A DNA stretch of 64,000 nt from Planctomycetota bacterium (GCA_009920765.1 RFZJ01000010.1:1-64000), one strand, 5' to 3'; shown: positions 46,954 to 56,299, counted from the first letter of the stretch. Program-made: numbers and translations. The notes: generated from the sequence alone by a model not told the origin.

Positions 46954-48660
46954 ATGGCCAAAGCGCGTGGCGATTACGGTGACATTTTAGTTAAAAATCA
47001 AGTTATCAGCAGCGATCAGTTGCAAGAATCGCGTGATGTGATGAAGAATGGTGGCAGCCTTCAAGATGCTTTACTGAAGCTCGAATATGCCAATCCTCTC
47101 CAAATTGCCAAAGCTGTTGCTGAATTTAATCATTATGAATTCCTCGACCTCACCGATATCGAGGTGCCGGAAGATGCACTCAAGCTTATGACTGCTGGTA
47201 CCGCCCGTGAAAACAATGTTGTGCCAATTTCAACTGATGGCCTGAATGTTAAGCTTGCGGTGGCAGATCCCAGCGATTTTAATTTGATTCAAAAACTTTC
47301 CTTCATCATGAACAAGGAGATCGTTCCTGTTGTTGCCTCGATTAATCAAATTCGTGATCTGATCAATAAGGTTTATCCTCAAGAAGATGTCGATGATTCT
47401 GCTCCATTGATCGATTTTTCCGAAATTGAAAACGAATTTGCCCAAGCCGATGCTGGCAGGGCTGCAGGTGATGACAGCAGTGAAGGTGGTGTTATCAAGC
47501 TGGTTAATAAAATCCTTTCCGAAGGTGTCGACCTTCGGGCCAGCGATATTCATATCGAGCCTTTTGCAAATAGAGTGCGCATTCGCTATCGGGTTGATGG
47601 TGTATTAGTTGAAAAAGAGAATCCTCCGTATAAATACCTAATGCCCATTCTTTCGCGTTTAAAAATCATGGCGGGCATTGATATCTCTGAAAAACGCAGG
47701 CCTCAAGATGGTCGTATCAAAACCTCCCTCAAAGGCAGGGATTTTGATCTTCGGCTCAGCCTTTTACCCACGGTATATGGCCAATCCGCAGTCATGCGTA
47801 TTTTGGATCGTAGCAATATCAAGGTGAATATTCGCGATCTGGGTTTTAATGAAGATGATTTTGCACGTTTCCTTAACCTGATTAAACGCCCAAACGGAAT
47901 CTTTCTTGTTACCGGCCCGACCGGCTCAGGAAAAACCACCACCCTTTATTCGGCAATCAACGAACTTAATACCACCGAACGAAAAATTATCACCGCCGAA
48001 GACCCTGTAGAGTATTATCTCCCGGGTATTAACCAGTGCGAGGTCAAGCATAATATCGGGCTTGATTTTTCTCGTATTATCCGTGCGATGCTTAGGCAGG
48101 CACCGAATGTTATTCTCGTTGGTGAAATCCGCGATGCCGAAACTGCCAAGATTGCTATTGAGGCTTCTCTTACTGGACACTTGGTTTTTAGCACCCTTCA
48201 TACCAATGATGCGCCCAGTGCAATTACCCGTCTCATCGATATCGGAGTTCAACCTTTCCTTGTTGCTTCAAGTATCATTGCGGTTCTAGCCCAGCGCTTG
48301 GTACGCAGGATTTGCCCCAAGTGCAAGGAGCCTTACACCCCAACGCCTGGCGATATCAAAGCCTCTGGGCTTACCCCGGAGCAAGTAGGCAATAGCAAGT
48401 TTATGCGTGGTAAAGGTTGTGCAAATTGCAATAAAACAGGCTATCGGGGTCGTCAGGGGATTTATGAAATGTTGCGACTCGATGGCAAATTGCGCGAAAT
48501 GGCTTTCAAGGGCGCTTCAGCCCTTGACATGAGGCGATACGCCAAATCCAAGGGGATGCGCAATCTGCTTGATGATGGCATGCTCAAGGTTTGTAAGGGT
48601 ATGACCACATTCGAAGAAGTTCTAAGCACTTGTCATCATGATAGTGCGCTTGATCATTAA
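46954..48660 (+). CDS. pilB: PilB/GspE-type assembly ATPase (first copy)
   Basis: 568-aa hexameric ATPase that powers pilus or pseudopilus extension at the inner membrane. An MshEN/T2SSE N-terminal domain (about 1-150) is followed by the ATPase: Walker A GPTGSGKTTTLYS (about 320-328), the Asp box and Walker B region NVILVGEIRDAETAKIA, and His box STLHTNDAPS. A zinc knuckle CPKCKEPY and CANCNKTGYRGRQG is typical of PilB/GspE. TTCAGGAG precedes ATG 46954 by about 7 nt. It opens a co-directional cluster. It is one of two PilB-like ATPases here; the other has a Pro/Ala-rich extension. Confidence 0.94.
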   Translation: MAKARGDYGDILVKNQVISSDQLQESRDVMKNGGSLQDALLKLEYANPLQIAKAVAEFNHYEFLDLTDIEVPEDALKLMTAGTARENNVVPISTDGLNVKLAVADPSDFNLIQKLSFIMNKEIVPVVASINQIRDLINKVYPQEDVDDSAPLIDFSEIENEFAQADAGRAAGDDSSEGGVIKLVNKILSEGVDLRASDIHIEPFANRVRIRYRVDGVLVEKENPPYKYLMPILSRLKIMAGIDISEKRRPQDGRIKTSLKGRDFDLRLSLLPTVYGQSAVMRILDRSNIKVNIRDLGFNEDDFARFLNLIKRPNGIFLVTGPTGSGKTTTLYSAINELNTTERKIITAEDPVEYYLPGINQCEVKHNIGLDFSRIIRAMLRQAPNVILVGEIRDAETAKIAIEASLTGHLVFSTLHTNDAPSAITRLIDIGVQPFLVASSIIAVLAQRLVRRICPKCKEPYTPTPGDIKASGLTPEQVGNSKFMRGKGCANCNKTGYRGRQGIYEMLRLDGKLREMAFKGASALDMRRYAKSKGMRNLLDDGMLKVCKGMTTFEEVLSTCHHDSALDH

Positions 48661-48924
48661 TTCGCCGATTTAACCTTTTGTTCCCCTCCCTACATAAAAT
48701 AGATTGGGGAATAATTTGTTTTTTTTACCCAGTTGATTGTTCCTTCGGTTATAACTGGAATAATAACAATGAGGGGTATGCTAAAAGGTTTCCCGATGTA
48801 TTGAACGCTTTGTTTTTTTGTTGCGATTCTTTCTACCTTGGGTTAGATTTCTCTCTTCTTGCAGGTTCTTGGGCGCTGGTTTTTCTTTTTTCCGTTCTCG
48901 AATGCTTGGTGGAGGTCTTTTCTT

Positions 48925-50082
48925 GTGGCTACAGTACAAATTGATAAACTTTTGCATAGTGTTATTCAGCTTAAAGCCAATGACTTGCATATCACTACCG
49001 GCCAACCTCCGGTAATTCGGCATCAAGGCCGGATGAAAAAACTCGACACTAAAATCCTCGATAACGAAGATACCGTGTCGCTCATGAAGAGTATAACTCC
49101 CGATCGTTGCCAGCAAGAACTTCAGGAAAAAGGTGGTTGCGACTTCGCCATCGAGTTTGTGGATGGGTATCGATTCCGTGTCGCTGTTTTTCGCCAGCGT
49201 GGCCATATTGGCATGGTTATGCGCCGTATCCCCAGCGGTTTCCTTACATTCGAGCAAATGGGTATGCCCGAAGCCATCAAGCGCCTCATCGTCAAACCCA
49301 GAGGGCTTTTGCTGGTAACCGGGCCAACCGGTTCAGGCAAAACCACCTCCCTGGCTTCCATGCTCGATTTCATCAATCATAATTACGACAAACATGTCAT
49401 TACTCTCGAAGATCCGATCGAGTATTACCATAAACATGATAAGTCCACTTTCTGCCAACGAGAAATCGGCACCGATGTCGGTAGCTTCAAAGAGGGCCTT
49501 CGAAGGGCACTTCGTATGGATCCCGATATCATCCTCGTTGGTGAAATGCGCGACCTTGAAACCATTCATGCCGCCATCGAAGCTGCTGAAACCGGGCATG
49601 TGGTTTTCGGTACACTTCATACCAATGGTGCATCCAGTACTGTCAATCGTATTATCGATGTGTTCCCCCAAGAGCAACAGGATCAAATTCGAACTCAGCT
49701 TTCCACCGCCCTTATCGGCGTACTTTCACAAACTTTGTTGCCTAGGAAGCCCAGCGGTATGTGCGCTGCTTACGAACTTATGGTGGTTACTCCCGCTATC
49801 TCCAACCTTATTCGTGAAAATAAAACCTATCGTATCGATTCTTCCATTCAGACCGGCCGTAAACATGGTATGTTTCTTATGGATGATAGTCTTTTCAGGC
49901 TTTGGCGCTCTGGGCAAGTCGATAAAGAAGAAGCTCTTGGCAAAGCTAACAAGCCCACCGAACTCGCTGAAAAGATTGCCCAAGCTGAAGCCGGGAAATT
50001 TTCTGATGATGAAGATGTTGATGAGGATGATGACGATGGTGATGACGATGATGCTCCACCAGCACGTGGTGCCAAGCGTTAA
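48925..50082 (+). CDS. pilT: PilT-type retraction ATPase
   Basis: 385-aa ATPase that depolymerises pili, giving twitching motility or DNA uptake. Starts DKLLHSVIQLKANDLHITTG, the PilT PAS-like N-terminus. Walker A GPTGSGKTTSLASM (about 132-140), Walker B ILVGEMRDLETIHAA and FGTLHTNGASSTVNRIID follow. The usual AIRNLIRE element appears as AISNLIRENK. GTG at 48925 is chosen because GGAGG lies 8 nt upstream; a longer frame begins at 48859 but carries an unlikely Phe/Trp-rich start. The end is very acidic (DDEDVDEDDDDGDDDD). The gap before it (48661-48924) holds no gene. Confidence 0.93.
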   Translation: MATVQIDKLLHSVIQLKANDLHITTGQPPVIRHQGRMKKLDTKILDNEDTVSLMKSITPDRCQQELQEKGGCDFAIEFVDGYRFRVAVFRQRGHIGMVMRRIPSGFLTFEQMGMPEAIKRLIVKPRGLLLVTGPTGSGKTTSLASMLDFINHNYDKHVITLEDPIEYYHKHDKSTFCQREIGTDVGSFKEGLRRALRMDPDIILVGEMRDLETIHAAIEAAETGHVVFGTLHTNGASSTVNRIIDVFPQEQQDQIRTQLSTALIGVLSQTLLPRKPSGMCAAYELMVVTPAISNLIRENKTYRIDSSIQTGRKHGMFLMDDSLFRLWRSGQVDKEEALGKANKPTELAEKIAQAEAGKFSDDEDVDEDDDDGDDDDAPPARGAKR

Positions 50083-50107
50083 GCCGAGAATTATGGGCAT
50101 TTAAATA

Positions 50108-52207
50108 ATGAGCACTACACCTTCAGAAAACCCGAAGCCAGCCCAAAACCCCGCTAACACAGGGCAGGGGGCAGCCCCCGGCGCAGCCAAGTCAGCCGCA
50201 CCAGCACCCGGCGCCCCCAGACCAGCAGGCGCAGCACCAGCACCCGGTGCCCCCAGACCTGCGGGTGCAGCACCAGCACCCGGCGCTCCCAAACCAACAG
50301 GTGCAGCACCAGTACCTGGCGCCCCTAAACCAGCAGGCGCATCACCCGGTGCCCCCAGACCTGCGGGTGCAGCACCAGTACCTGGCGCCCCTAAACCAGC
50401 AGCAGTACCACCTGGAGCACCCAAGCCTGCTGCCCCGGCTCCTAAACCCGCTGCTCCAGTTGCTGTTAAAAAACCTATCGAAGCCAAGCCTAAAACTTCT
50501 GGAGGCAGGCCCAAAATCGGCGAAATTCTCCTCGGGCTCGGCCTGATCGATGAACAGCAACTCTTCGAAATGATTGACGAAGCTCGCAGCTCTGGTAAAA
50601 AACTTGGCTCGGTTGCTGTCTCACGCGGACTTGTCAATGAAGATCAACTTGTCAAGGCGCTTGCCGAGCAATCCAACCTTAAAGTTGGAAACCTCAACGA
50701 ACAAAAACCCCAGCCCGAAGCCCTTCTTGTGGTTTCTGAAACCATGGCTTCCATGTACAAGGTGATTCCTCTTACACTAAAAGATAAAGTCCTTTCCGTT
50801 GCAATTGTGGATCCCAATAATCTAACCTCGGTTGATGATCTCCGTAATCTGCTCGGACTTAATGAGGTTATTCCTTATCTCGTTTCACCCTCTGCTTTCG
50901 AAGAAGCACAAAAAAAATGTTACGCAGGCAAGGAAGACAGCATCGCTGATCTGATTCAGGAACTTGAAGCCGACGGCACCAAGGGTAGGCGTAAAAATGA
51001 AACCAGCATCGATCTTGAAACCCTTATGGAACAAGCCGATTCTGCGCCAGTTCGCAGGCTGATCAACATGGTTTTCCTCATGGCCATCCGTGATCAGGCT
51101 TCCGACATCCACTTCGAACCTTTCGAAGATGATTACAAGATGCGTTACAAATGCGATGGGGTTCTTTTTGAACTCCCGCCTCCCCCCAAATACCTTGCCA
51201 ACGCTATTTCCAGCCGTATTAAAGTTATGGCTAATCTTGATATCGCTGAACGCAGGCTTCCCCAGGACGGACGTATCGAATTAACCATTGGTGGCAATCG
51301 TGTGGATATGCGTGTCAGCACCTTGCCCACCCTTTTTGGCGAAAGCGCTGTTATTCGTTTGCTTGATAAATCCGTGGTTTCGCTCGATATCAACAAGCTC
51401 GGTATCGACCCTGTTGTTCTCGCATCTTTCCGTGAGCTTATAAGCAAGCCTAATGGTGTTGTTTTGGTGACCGGCCCAACGGGTTCAGGTAAAACTACCA
51501 CCCTTTATTCAGCACTCAACGAACTTAATGTCATTGAAGAAAAAATCATCACCACGGAAGACCCCGTTGAATATGAAATCGAAGGCCTTGTTCAGTGCCC
51601 CATCAACCATGAAGTTGGTATGACTTTCGCTGCAGCCCTTCGTAGTATTCTCAGGCAGGACCCTGATAAAATCCTCGTTGGTGAAATCCGCGATCTTGAA
51701 ACAGCTCAGATCGCCGTGCAGGCGGCCCTTACAGGGCATATCGTTTTTAGCACCCTTCATACCAATGATGCACCCAGCACCATCACCCGTATGCGCGATA
51801 TGGGCTTGCAATCCTATCTTATAAACGCCTGCGTTGAAGGGGTGCTTGCACAAAGGCTCGTTCGTAAAATATGTGCCAATTGCCGCGAAGAATTCAGCCC
51901 GGGGCCCGATCAACTCCTGGAACTCAATCTCACGCCAGAAATGGTTGCAGGCAAAAAGTTCTACTACGGCAAAGGCTGTGATATTTGCAATAATACCGGC
52001 TATAAAGGCCGTATGGGGATCCACGAACTTCTTGTCATGAGTGATGAACTTCGAGATTTAATCTCCAAGGAAGCTTCGACTGATGAACTTCGCGATCTTT
52101 GTGTGAAATCAGGCATGAAAACTTTACGCTGGTCTGGTCTTAATGCGATTCATCAGGGCCTTACCACCATGGAAGAAATCATTCGAGAGACCGTTACCGA
52201 GGAATAA
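50108..52207 (+). CDS. pilB2: PilB/GspE-type assembly ATPase (second copy) with Pro/Ala repeats
   Basis: 699 aa. A disordered N-terminus (about 1-130) of 12-residue PAPGAPRPAGAA-like repeats precedes an MshEN domain (IGEILLGLGLIDEQQL, about 137-300) and the motor: Walker A GPTGSGKTTTLYSAL (about 455-462), Walker B ILVGEIRDLETAQIA, and STLHTNDAPST. The Zn knuckle CANCREEFS and CDICNNTGYKGRMG is intact. It is not a PilT: it keeps the PilB-type long N-terminus and zinc motif. It lies 25 nt after pilT and 32 nt before pilC, so the three are likely one transcript. Two different extension motors may serve different filaments or substrates. Confidence 0.92.
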   Translation: MSTTPSENPKPAQNPANTGQGAAPGAAKSAAPAPGAPRPAGAAPAPGAPRPAGAAPAPGAPKPTGAAPVPGAPKPAGASPGAPRPAGAAPVPGAPKPAAVPPGAPKPAAPAPKPAAPVAVKKPIEAKPKTSGGRPKIGEILLGLGLIDEQQLFEMIDEARSSGKKLGSVAVSRGLVNEDQLVKALAEQSNLKVGNLNEQKPQPEALLVVSETMASMYKVIPLTLKDKVLSVAIVDPNNLTSVDDLRNLLGLNEVIPYLVSPSAFEEAQKKCYAGKEDSIADLIQELEADGTKGRRKNETSIDLETLMEQADSAPVRRLINMVFLMAIRDQASDIHFEPFEDDYKMRYKCDGVLFELPPPPKYLANAISSRIKVMANLDIAERRLPQDGRIELTIGGNRVDMRVSTLPTLFGESAVIRLLDKSVVSLDINKLGIDPVVLASFRELISKPNGVVLVTGPTGSGKTTTLYSALNELNVIEEKIITTEDPVEYEIEGLVQCPINHEVGMTFAAALRSILRQDPDKILVGEIRDLETAQIAVQAALTGHIVFSTLHTNDAPSTITRMRDMGLQSYLINACVEGVLAQRLVRKICANCREEFSPGPDQLLELNLTPEMVAGKKFYYGKGCDICNNTGYKGRMGIHELLVMSDELRDLISKEASTDELRDLCVKSGMKTLRWSGLNAIHQGLTTMEEIIRETVTEE
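50201..50440 (+). repeat. Coding tandem repeat, ~36-bp unit
   Basis: Imperfect direct repeats with a 36-bp period encode the Pro/Ala/Gly-rich stretch of the second PilB, about residues 32-110. Units vary (some shortened, Arg/Lys swapped), as expected of replication-slippage variation. The repeats keep frame, so they are coding rather than CRISPR. Confidence 0.85.
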
Positions 52208-52239
52208 TCTTTTACGATTCCCTCTACAGGAGTTTTGAT

Positions 52240-53478
52240 ATGGCTAGTTTTAAATACGAAGCAATGGATACCACTGGCACCGAGGTCAAAGATTCCATTG
52301 ATGCGGCCACCGAGGAAGAAGCCCAGCAAAAAATCCGCCAGATGGGATACTTCGTTACCAAGATAACCGAAGTGGCGGCTAAAAAGGGCGGCAAAGAAAA
52401 AAAGAAGGGTGGCAAGAAGAAGCGGGGCTTCACCATCGGCGGCGTCTCGGGCAAAGCACTTTGTACCTTCACCAGGCAGTTCTCCACCCTGCAAGATGCT
52501 GGGCTTCCCATCCTTCGTTCACTCCGGATTCTCGAAGGCCAAATGAAAGCAGGGGTTCTTAAATACGCAATCGCTGATGTTATCGAAGATGTCGAATCAG
52601 GTTCCACTCTTTCCGAGGCTTTTGGCAAACACCCCAAGTGCTTTGATCGACTTTATGTCAACATGGTGAAAGCTGGGGAAGCTGGTGGTGCACTTGAGGT
52701 TATCCTTCAGCGCCTTGCAGACTTCAAAGAAAAAGCCCAGACTCTTAAACGCAAAATCACAGGCGCAATGATCTATCCTTCAGTTGTTATCTTTGTTGCC
52801 GTTTCCATTCTTACTTTCATCATGATTTTCATCATCCCCAAATTCGAGAAAATCTTCAAAGATTTCGGTATGAAACTACCTGCACTTACCCTTTATCTCA
52901 TGTCCACTTCCCGGTGGGTTTCTGTCTACTGGTATGTTTTGCCTTTGATACCGCTTACTTTCTGGCTGCTCCTTAAGGTGCTTCGCATGAGTAGAACGGG
53001 GGGGTATGTTCTCGATCGAATGTACCTTTGGATTCCAGTGGTTGGCGGCCTTATCGAAAAAACCGCCATCGCTCAATCCACTCGCACCCTTGGTACTTTG
53101 GTTTCTTCGGGTGTGCCAATTCTTGAAGGCTTGGCCATTGTTAAAGCAACTTGTACCAATCAGGTTTTCGAGCGCCTTTATCAGCGCGTTTACGAATCCA
53201 TCCGTGAAGGCGATACCATTGTTCAGCCCCTCAGGGAAAGCAAGCTCGTTGATGACATGGTTGTTAACATGATCGATGTGGGTGAAGAAACCGGCGACCT
53301 CGATACCATGCTTAACAAAGTTGCTGATATTTACGAAGAGGAAGTGAATATTCTCGTCGAAAGCTTGCTTAGCTTGCTCGAACCGATCATGATTGTGTTC
53401 CTTGGGGGAGTTATCGGCGGCATCGTTATTGCCTTGTTCATGCCCCTGATTGGTATGCTTGAGGGCTTGAGTAAGTAA
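52240..53478 (+). CDS. pilC: PilC/GspF-type inner-membrane platform protein
   Basis: 412 aa, the membrane anchor that couples the assembly ATPase to the pilus. Two tandem GspF domains (around FTRQFSTLQDAGLPILRSLR and STRTLGTLVSSGVPILEGL), each with a conserved hydrophilic loop, surround membrane helices near 175-200, 225-245 and 385-405. A Lys-rich segment (about 47-62, KKGGKEKKKGGKKK) follows the N-terminal PilC core. TACAGGAG precedes ATG 52240. It is the end of the ATPase block. A 31-bp near-tandem duplicate of the 3' end follows the stop. Confidence 0.95.
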   Translation: MASFKYEAMDTTGTEVKDSIDAATEEEAQQKIRQMGYFVTKITEVAAKKGGKEKKKGGKKKRGFTIGGVSGKALCTFTRQFSTLQDAGLPILRSLRILEGQMKAGVLKYAIADVIEDVESGSTLSEAFGKHPKCFDRLYVNMVKAGEAGGALEVILQRLADFKEKAQTLKRKITGAMIYPSVVIFVAVSILTFIMIFIIPKFEKIFKDFGMKLPALTLYLMSTSRWVSVYWYVLPLIPLTFWLLLKVLRMSRTGGYVLDRMYLWIPVVGGLIEKTAIAQSTRTLGTLVSSGVPILEGLAIVKATCTNQVFERLYQRVYESIREGDTIVQPLRESKLVDDMVVNMIDVGEETGDLDTMLNKVADIYEEEVNILVESLLSLLEPIMIVFLGGVIGGIVIALFMPLIGMLEGLSK

Positions 53479-53512
53479 GTATGTTATGCTTGAAGGATTG
53501 AGTAAATAAGTA
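53454..53512 (+). repeat. 31-bp near-tandem duplication of pilC 3' end
   Basis: 28 bases at 53454-53481 recur at 53485-53512 with three differences, offset 31 bases. Both copies encode MLEGLSK then a stop; the first is the pilC end and the second lies just outside it. It looks like a small duplication that added a decoy C-terminus past the stop. Confidence 0.75.
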
Positions 53513-53674
53513 ATTCGGGGTGTTTTTGCAAGGGTTCTTATTGCTCAAAGAATGGCTTGTAGAATCTTAAAAACCAAGTGTCCAGTTATAAAACCCCTTA
53601 AAAACAAGGGTGTAATTCTGCGGACCATATAAACCGCGTCGATGCGGATAGAATGAAAACGGAGGATCCAACTC

Positions 53675-54583
53675 ATGTCGCATTTGCTTAAATCCAGGTC
53701 TAGATATTCAGCATTCACGCTGGTCGAGCTATTGGTTGTGATCGCCATCATTGGCATTCTGGTGTCTCTAACATCTGTTGGCGTAGTAAAGATTTTAAAT
53801 CGTGGTCAAATGGTAGCAGCGCGAACAGAAATTTCTCAATTGGAAGCTGCGATCGCCGCGGCAAAACAAAATTTTGGGAATGTGGATGAACTTCCAAGTA
53901 TTATTGAGCTGTATTCAAGTGGGCCGAATTTTCAAGCTGCTGCAAATGCCACGAATGCTATGACTGGGCTGCCTACTAATCCAAATACCCGTAACACATT
54001 TAACTTTTTTACCAAAGTTTTTGGGAAAAATTGGTATTCTACAACTGTGATTCCTTGGCTTGGTAGTTCTGTAACTGCTGCATCGTATTCTGCTGCCCCA
54101 AAAAAACTGTTAGGTATGGAAGCGTTGGTCTTTTTGCTTGGTGGCTTTGCAGATTCATCCAGTGGTGCGCCCAATTTTGTAGGTTTTTCTTCAAATCCTT
54201 TAAACCCAATGGATGTGACCAATACCAAGTATAAAACTAAAGGCCCTTTCTATGAATTCAAGCAAAAGCAAATCATACCTGGAACCAGTTATTACACCAT
54301 GGTAAATAACACTGGTGGCTCTTATGCCTATTTTTCGAGTTCAGATTATGCCTATTTTTTAGCTAATCCTCTTGGTGGAATAGTATACCCCTATCACAAA
54401 AGTCCTAGCCCACCTGTTGCGTCTTCTTCCTATTACAACCCAAAGACTTTTCAGATCATTAGCTCTGGGCAAGATAAACTTTTTGGATCGGGGGGATACT
54501 ATGCTCCTCCTTATACAACAGGACAGCCAGTTTTTGATGACATCTCTAATTTCTCTTCCCTTCAACTTGGTGCAAAAGAGTAA
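53675..54583 (+). CDS. Type IV prepilin-like protein
   Basis: 302 aa. A class III signal is visible: short basic leader (LLKSRSRYSA), then FTLVELLVVIAIIGILVSL as the helix with Glu at +5. The residue before the Phe is Ala, not the usual Gly. The rest has a pilin-like beta part rich in Asn, Tyr and Ser, without obvious Cys pairs. ACGGAGGATCCAACTC precedes ATG 53675, a strong ribosome site. It is the first of five prepilin-like genes in the row. It could be a major or minor pilin or a GspG-like pseudopilin; this cannot be told from sequence. Confidence 0.88.
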   Translation: MSHLLKSRSRYSAFTLVELLVVIAIIGILVSLTSVGVVKILNRGQMVAARTEISQLEAAIAAAKQNFGNVDELPSIIELYSSGPNFQAAANATNAMTGLPTNPNTRNTFNFFTKVFGKNWYSTTVIPWLGSSVTAASYSAAPKKLLGMEALVFLLGGFADSSSGAPNFVGFSSNPLNPMDVTNTKYKTKGPFYEFKQKQIIPGTSYYTMVNNTGGSYAYFSSSDYAYFLANPLGGIVYPYHKSPSPPVASSSYYNPKTFQIISSGQDKLFGSGGYYAPPYTTGQPVFDDISNFSSLQLGAKE

Positions 54584-54586
54584 CAA

Positions 54587-55441
54587 ATGGTTTTTTTACC
54601 AAACAGATCTTTGTGCAGAACCAAAGCCTTTACTTTGATCGAGTTGCTGGTGGTAATTTCTATTATTGGAGTTCTTGCTGCTTTAACTGCGGGGGCAGTT
54701 TTTAAATATGCAGCTTGGCAGCGTGACCCTACCAATCCTAACTCCAGCGTTTCAATAACCATAAACACCATTAAACAGGCGGTTAACAGAATAACTCAGG
54801 ATATTCAGCAAAAGGCTAAGCAGGATTACCAAGCACTGACACCGACTGATAAAACTTATTATCAAACGCTTGCAGATAAATTGAAAACGAATGGATTACT
54901 AACGGAATTGGACCCAACCGCAAGAGCAATTCAAGTTTATGCAAATGCTCAAATAGTAAGGAATTTTCCTATTTCAGTTTCGGCCATTGGTAGTAGTTTA
55001 CCGGTATATATTTTCAATAACGTACCAGTCTTGGCACCTTCAAATCCGGTTTTTGAATGTAATTTTAATCCTGGGACCTTGAATACGTCTTATTTGTACC
55101 CAACACCAGCTCCATTATCGCCTTTATCTTTGGCCCAGCAATTGTTGACAGCTAATACCATTAAGAAAAACATCCCCAGCCCATCTGGTGCATTCGCAAC
55201 AAATAATCGGAATTCAAGCGCTTGTCTTTTGGTTTCTCTTGAATCTCATCCTAAAGGTTTAAAAGTCGAGGATCTTGGCTCAGGTTCCGTTGTGGCAGAT
55301 ACAACTAATGCACGAATCATCAAGCCAGGCGGTGTGGTTATCTATCACAAAATTCATTTTGTAGATGCTGCAGATTATGCTGCAGATAAATCATTCAAAG
55401 TTGGTTCTCTGCGAGTGGATATTGCATACGATACCGAGTAG
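54587..55441 (+). CDS. Type IV prepilin-like protein
   Basis: 284 aa. Leader NRSLCRTKA then FTLIELLVVISIIGVLAAL, again with Ala before the Phe and Glu at +5. The globular part is predicted helical then beta-rich, Asn/Pro-rich, with no recognised domain. It starts 3 nt after the previous stop, so translation is probably coupled. It may be a minor pilin or secretion pseudopilin; no function beyond the class is claimed. Confidence 0.87.
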   Translation: MVFLPNRSLCRTKAFTLIELLVVISIIGVLAALTAGAVFKYAAWQRDPTNPNSSVSITINTIKQAVNRITQDIQQKAKQDYQALTPTDKTYYQTLADKLKTNGLLTELDPTARAIQVYANAQIVRNFPISVSAIGSSLPVYIFNNVPVLAPSNPVFECNFNPGTLNTSYLYPTPAPLSPLSLAQQLLTANTIKKNIPSPSGAFATNNRNSSACLLVSLESHPKGLKVEDLGSGSVVADTTNARIIKPGGVVIYHKIHFVDAADYAADKSFKVGSLRVDIAYDTE

Positions 55442-55461
55442 TTAATTCCTGAGATATTAAA

Positions 55462-56289
55462 ATGCTGCATGGTGCCCGAAAAAAAACTGCGATGACTTTG
55501 GTGGAGTTGTTGGTCGTGATGGCCATTATTGTGATTTTTACCGCCATCACAGCAGCTTTTTATCCCGCCAACCAAGCAGACCGAGAGCTTTCCCGATTTT
55601 CAAACACCGTTCAATCCGCTTTGCTTTCTGCTAGAAACCGAGCCAAGGCAGAACGCCTTCCCACAGGTATTAGGTTTTATGATTCGGATGCGAATGGCAA
55701 AATTGATGGCGTGGTGTTAATTCAAAAGCCAGCACCCTTGGATGGCCTAGTAGTCGGTAATGTTACCGTTAATCCAATGACATTTGTGTTGGGATTTCCA
55801 GCAACTTATCAGGGTGTAATAAATCCCGGGGATTTCATGGTTTTGGAATCTGGGGATGTAGCGACAATTTCGGCGCCTCTTCCTAATGCAACAGTGAGCA
55901 ACCCGTCGTCGGGTTTTTATCAAAACTTAAGTGCTTATGGGACAAAATACAGGATATTCCGTGGTGCAGTTGAGCTTTCTGGTGATACGCCTTTTGAACT
56001 TTCCAATACTATTGAGATATTTGTTGGCTCAGGTGCATTATCAATTGTACCTGTTTCATTGTTAGTCCCGGGAGCGTCTGACATCATTTTTAATCCTGAT
56101 GGAAGTCTTAATAATTCTACTTCCGAAGTTTACCTGCATTTACATAATTTTGAGTCCCTTGCTGGGAACTATAGTCGTGATGCAATTCTTGCAGTTAGAA
56201 AAATGTCGGGTTCGATTGGTGTTTATGAAGTAGGGCCTACAGGTGCGCCTTATCAATTTGCATTTGATCCCCGTAACAAGGGAATTTAA
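55462..56289 (+). CDS. Type IV prepilin-like protein (GspH/FimT-like)
   Basis: 275 aa. After a short basic leader (HGARKKTA) comes MTLVELLVVMAIIVIFTAI, so the mature protein would start with Met, not Phe, and the residue before the cleavage point is Ala. The early domain (RELSRFSNTVQSALLSARNRAKAERL, then GIRFYDSDANGKIDGVVL) matches the GspH/FimT style of minor pseudopilins. The gene lies 20 nt after the previous one and 10 nt before the next. Confidence 0.85.
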   Translation: MLHGARKKTAMTLVELLVVMAIIVIFTAITAAFYPANQADRELSRFSNTVQSALLSARNRAKAERLPTGIRFYDSDANGKIDGVVLIQKPAPLDGLVVGNVTVNPMTFVLGFPATYQGVINPGDFMVLESGDVATISAPLPNATVSNPSSGFYQNLSAYGTKYRIFRGAVELSGDTPFELSNTIEIFVGSGALSIVPVSLLVPGASDIIFNPDGSLNNSTSEVYLHLHNFESLAGNYSRDAILAVRKMSGSIGVYEVGPTGAPYQFAFDPRNKGI

Positions 56290-56299
56290 AGGAACTTTT

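Noticed and set aside
49394-50104. Plus-strand 236-residue frame inside pilT
   Set aside because: Shifted frame of pilT with no recognisable domain, and the pilT frame has intact Walker motifs.
50201-50440. Possible CRISPR-like repeat array
   Set aside because: The repeats are adjacent without unique spacers, are in frame, and encode protein; no cas genes are near.
50101-50637. Minus-strand Gly/Ala/Pro-rich 178-residue frame
   Set aside because: It is the antisense of the Pro/Ala repeat of the second PilB, whose GC-rich repeat leaves all frames open. The plus-strand gene has the family motifs.
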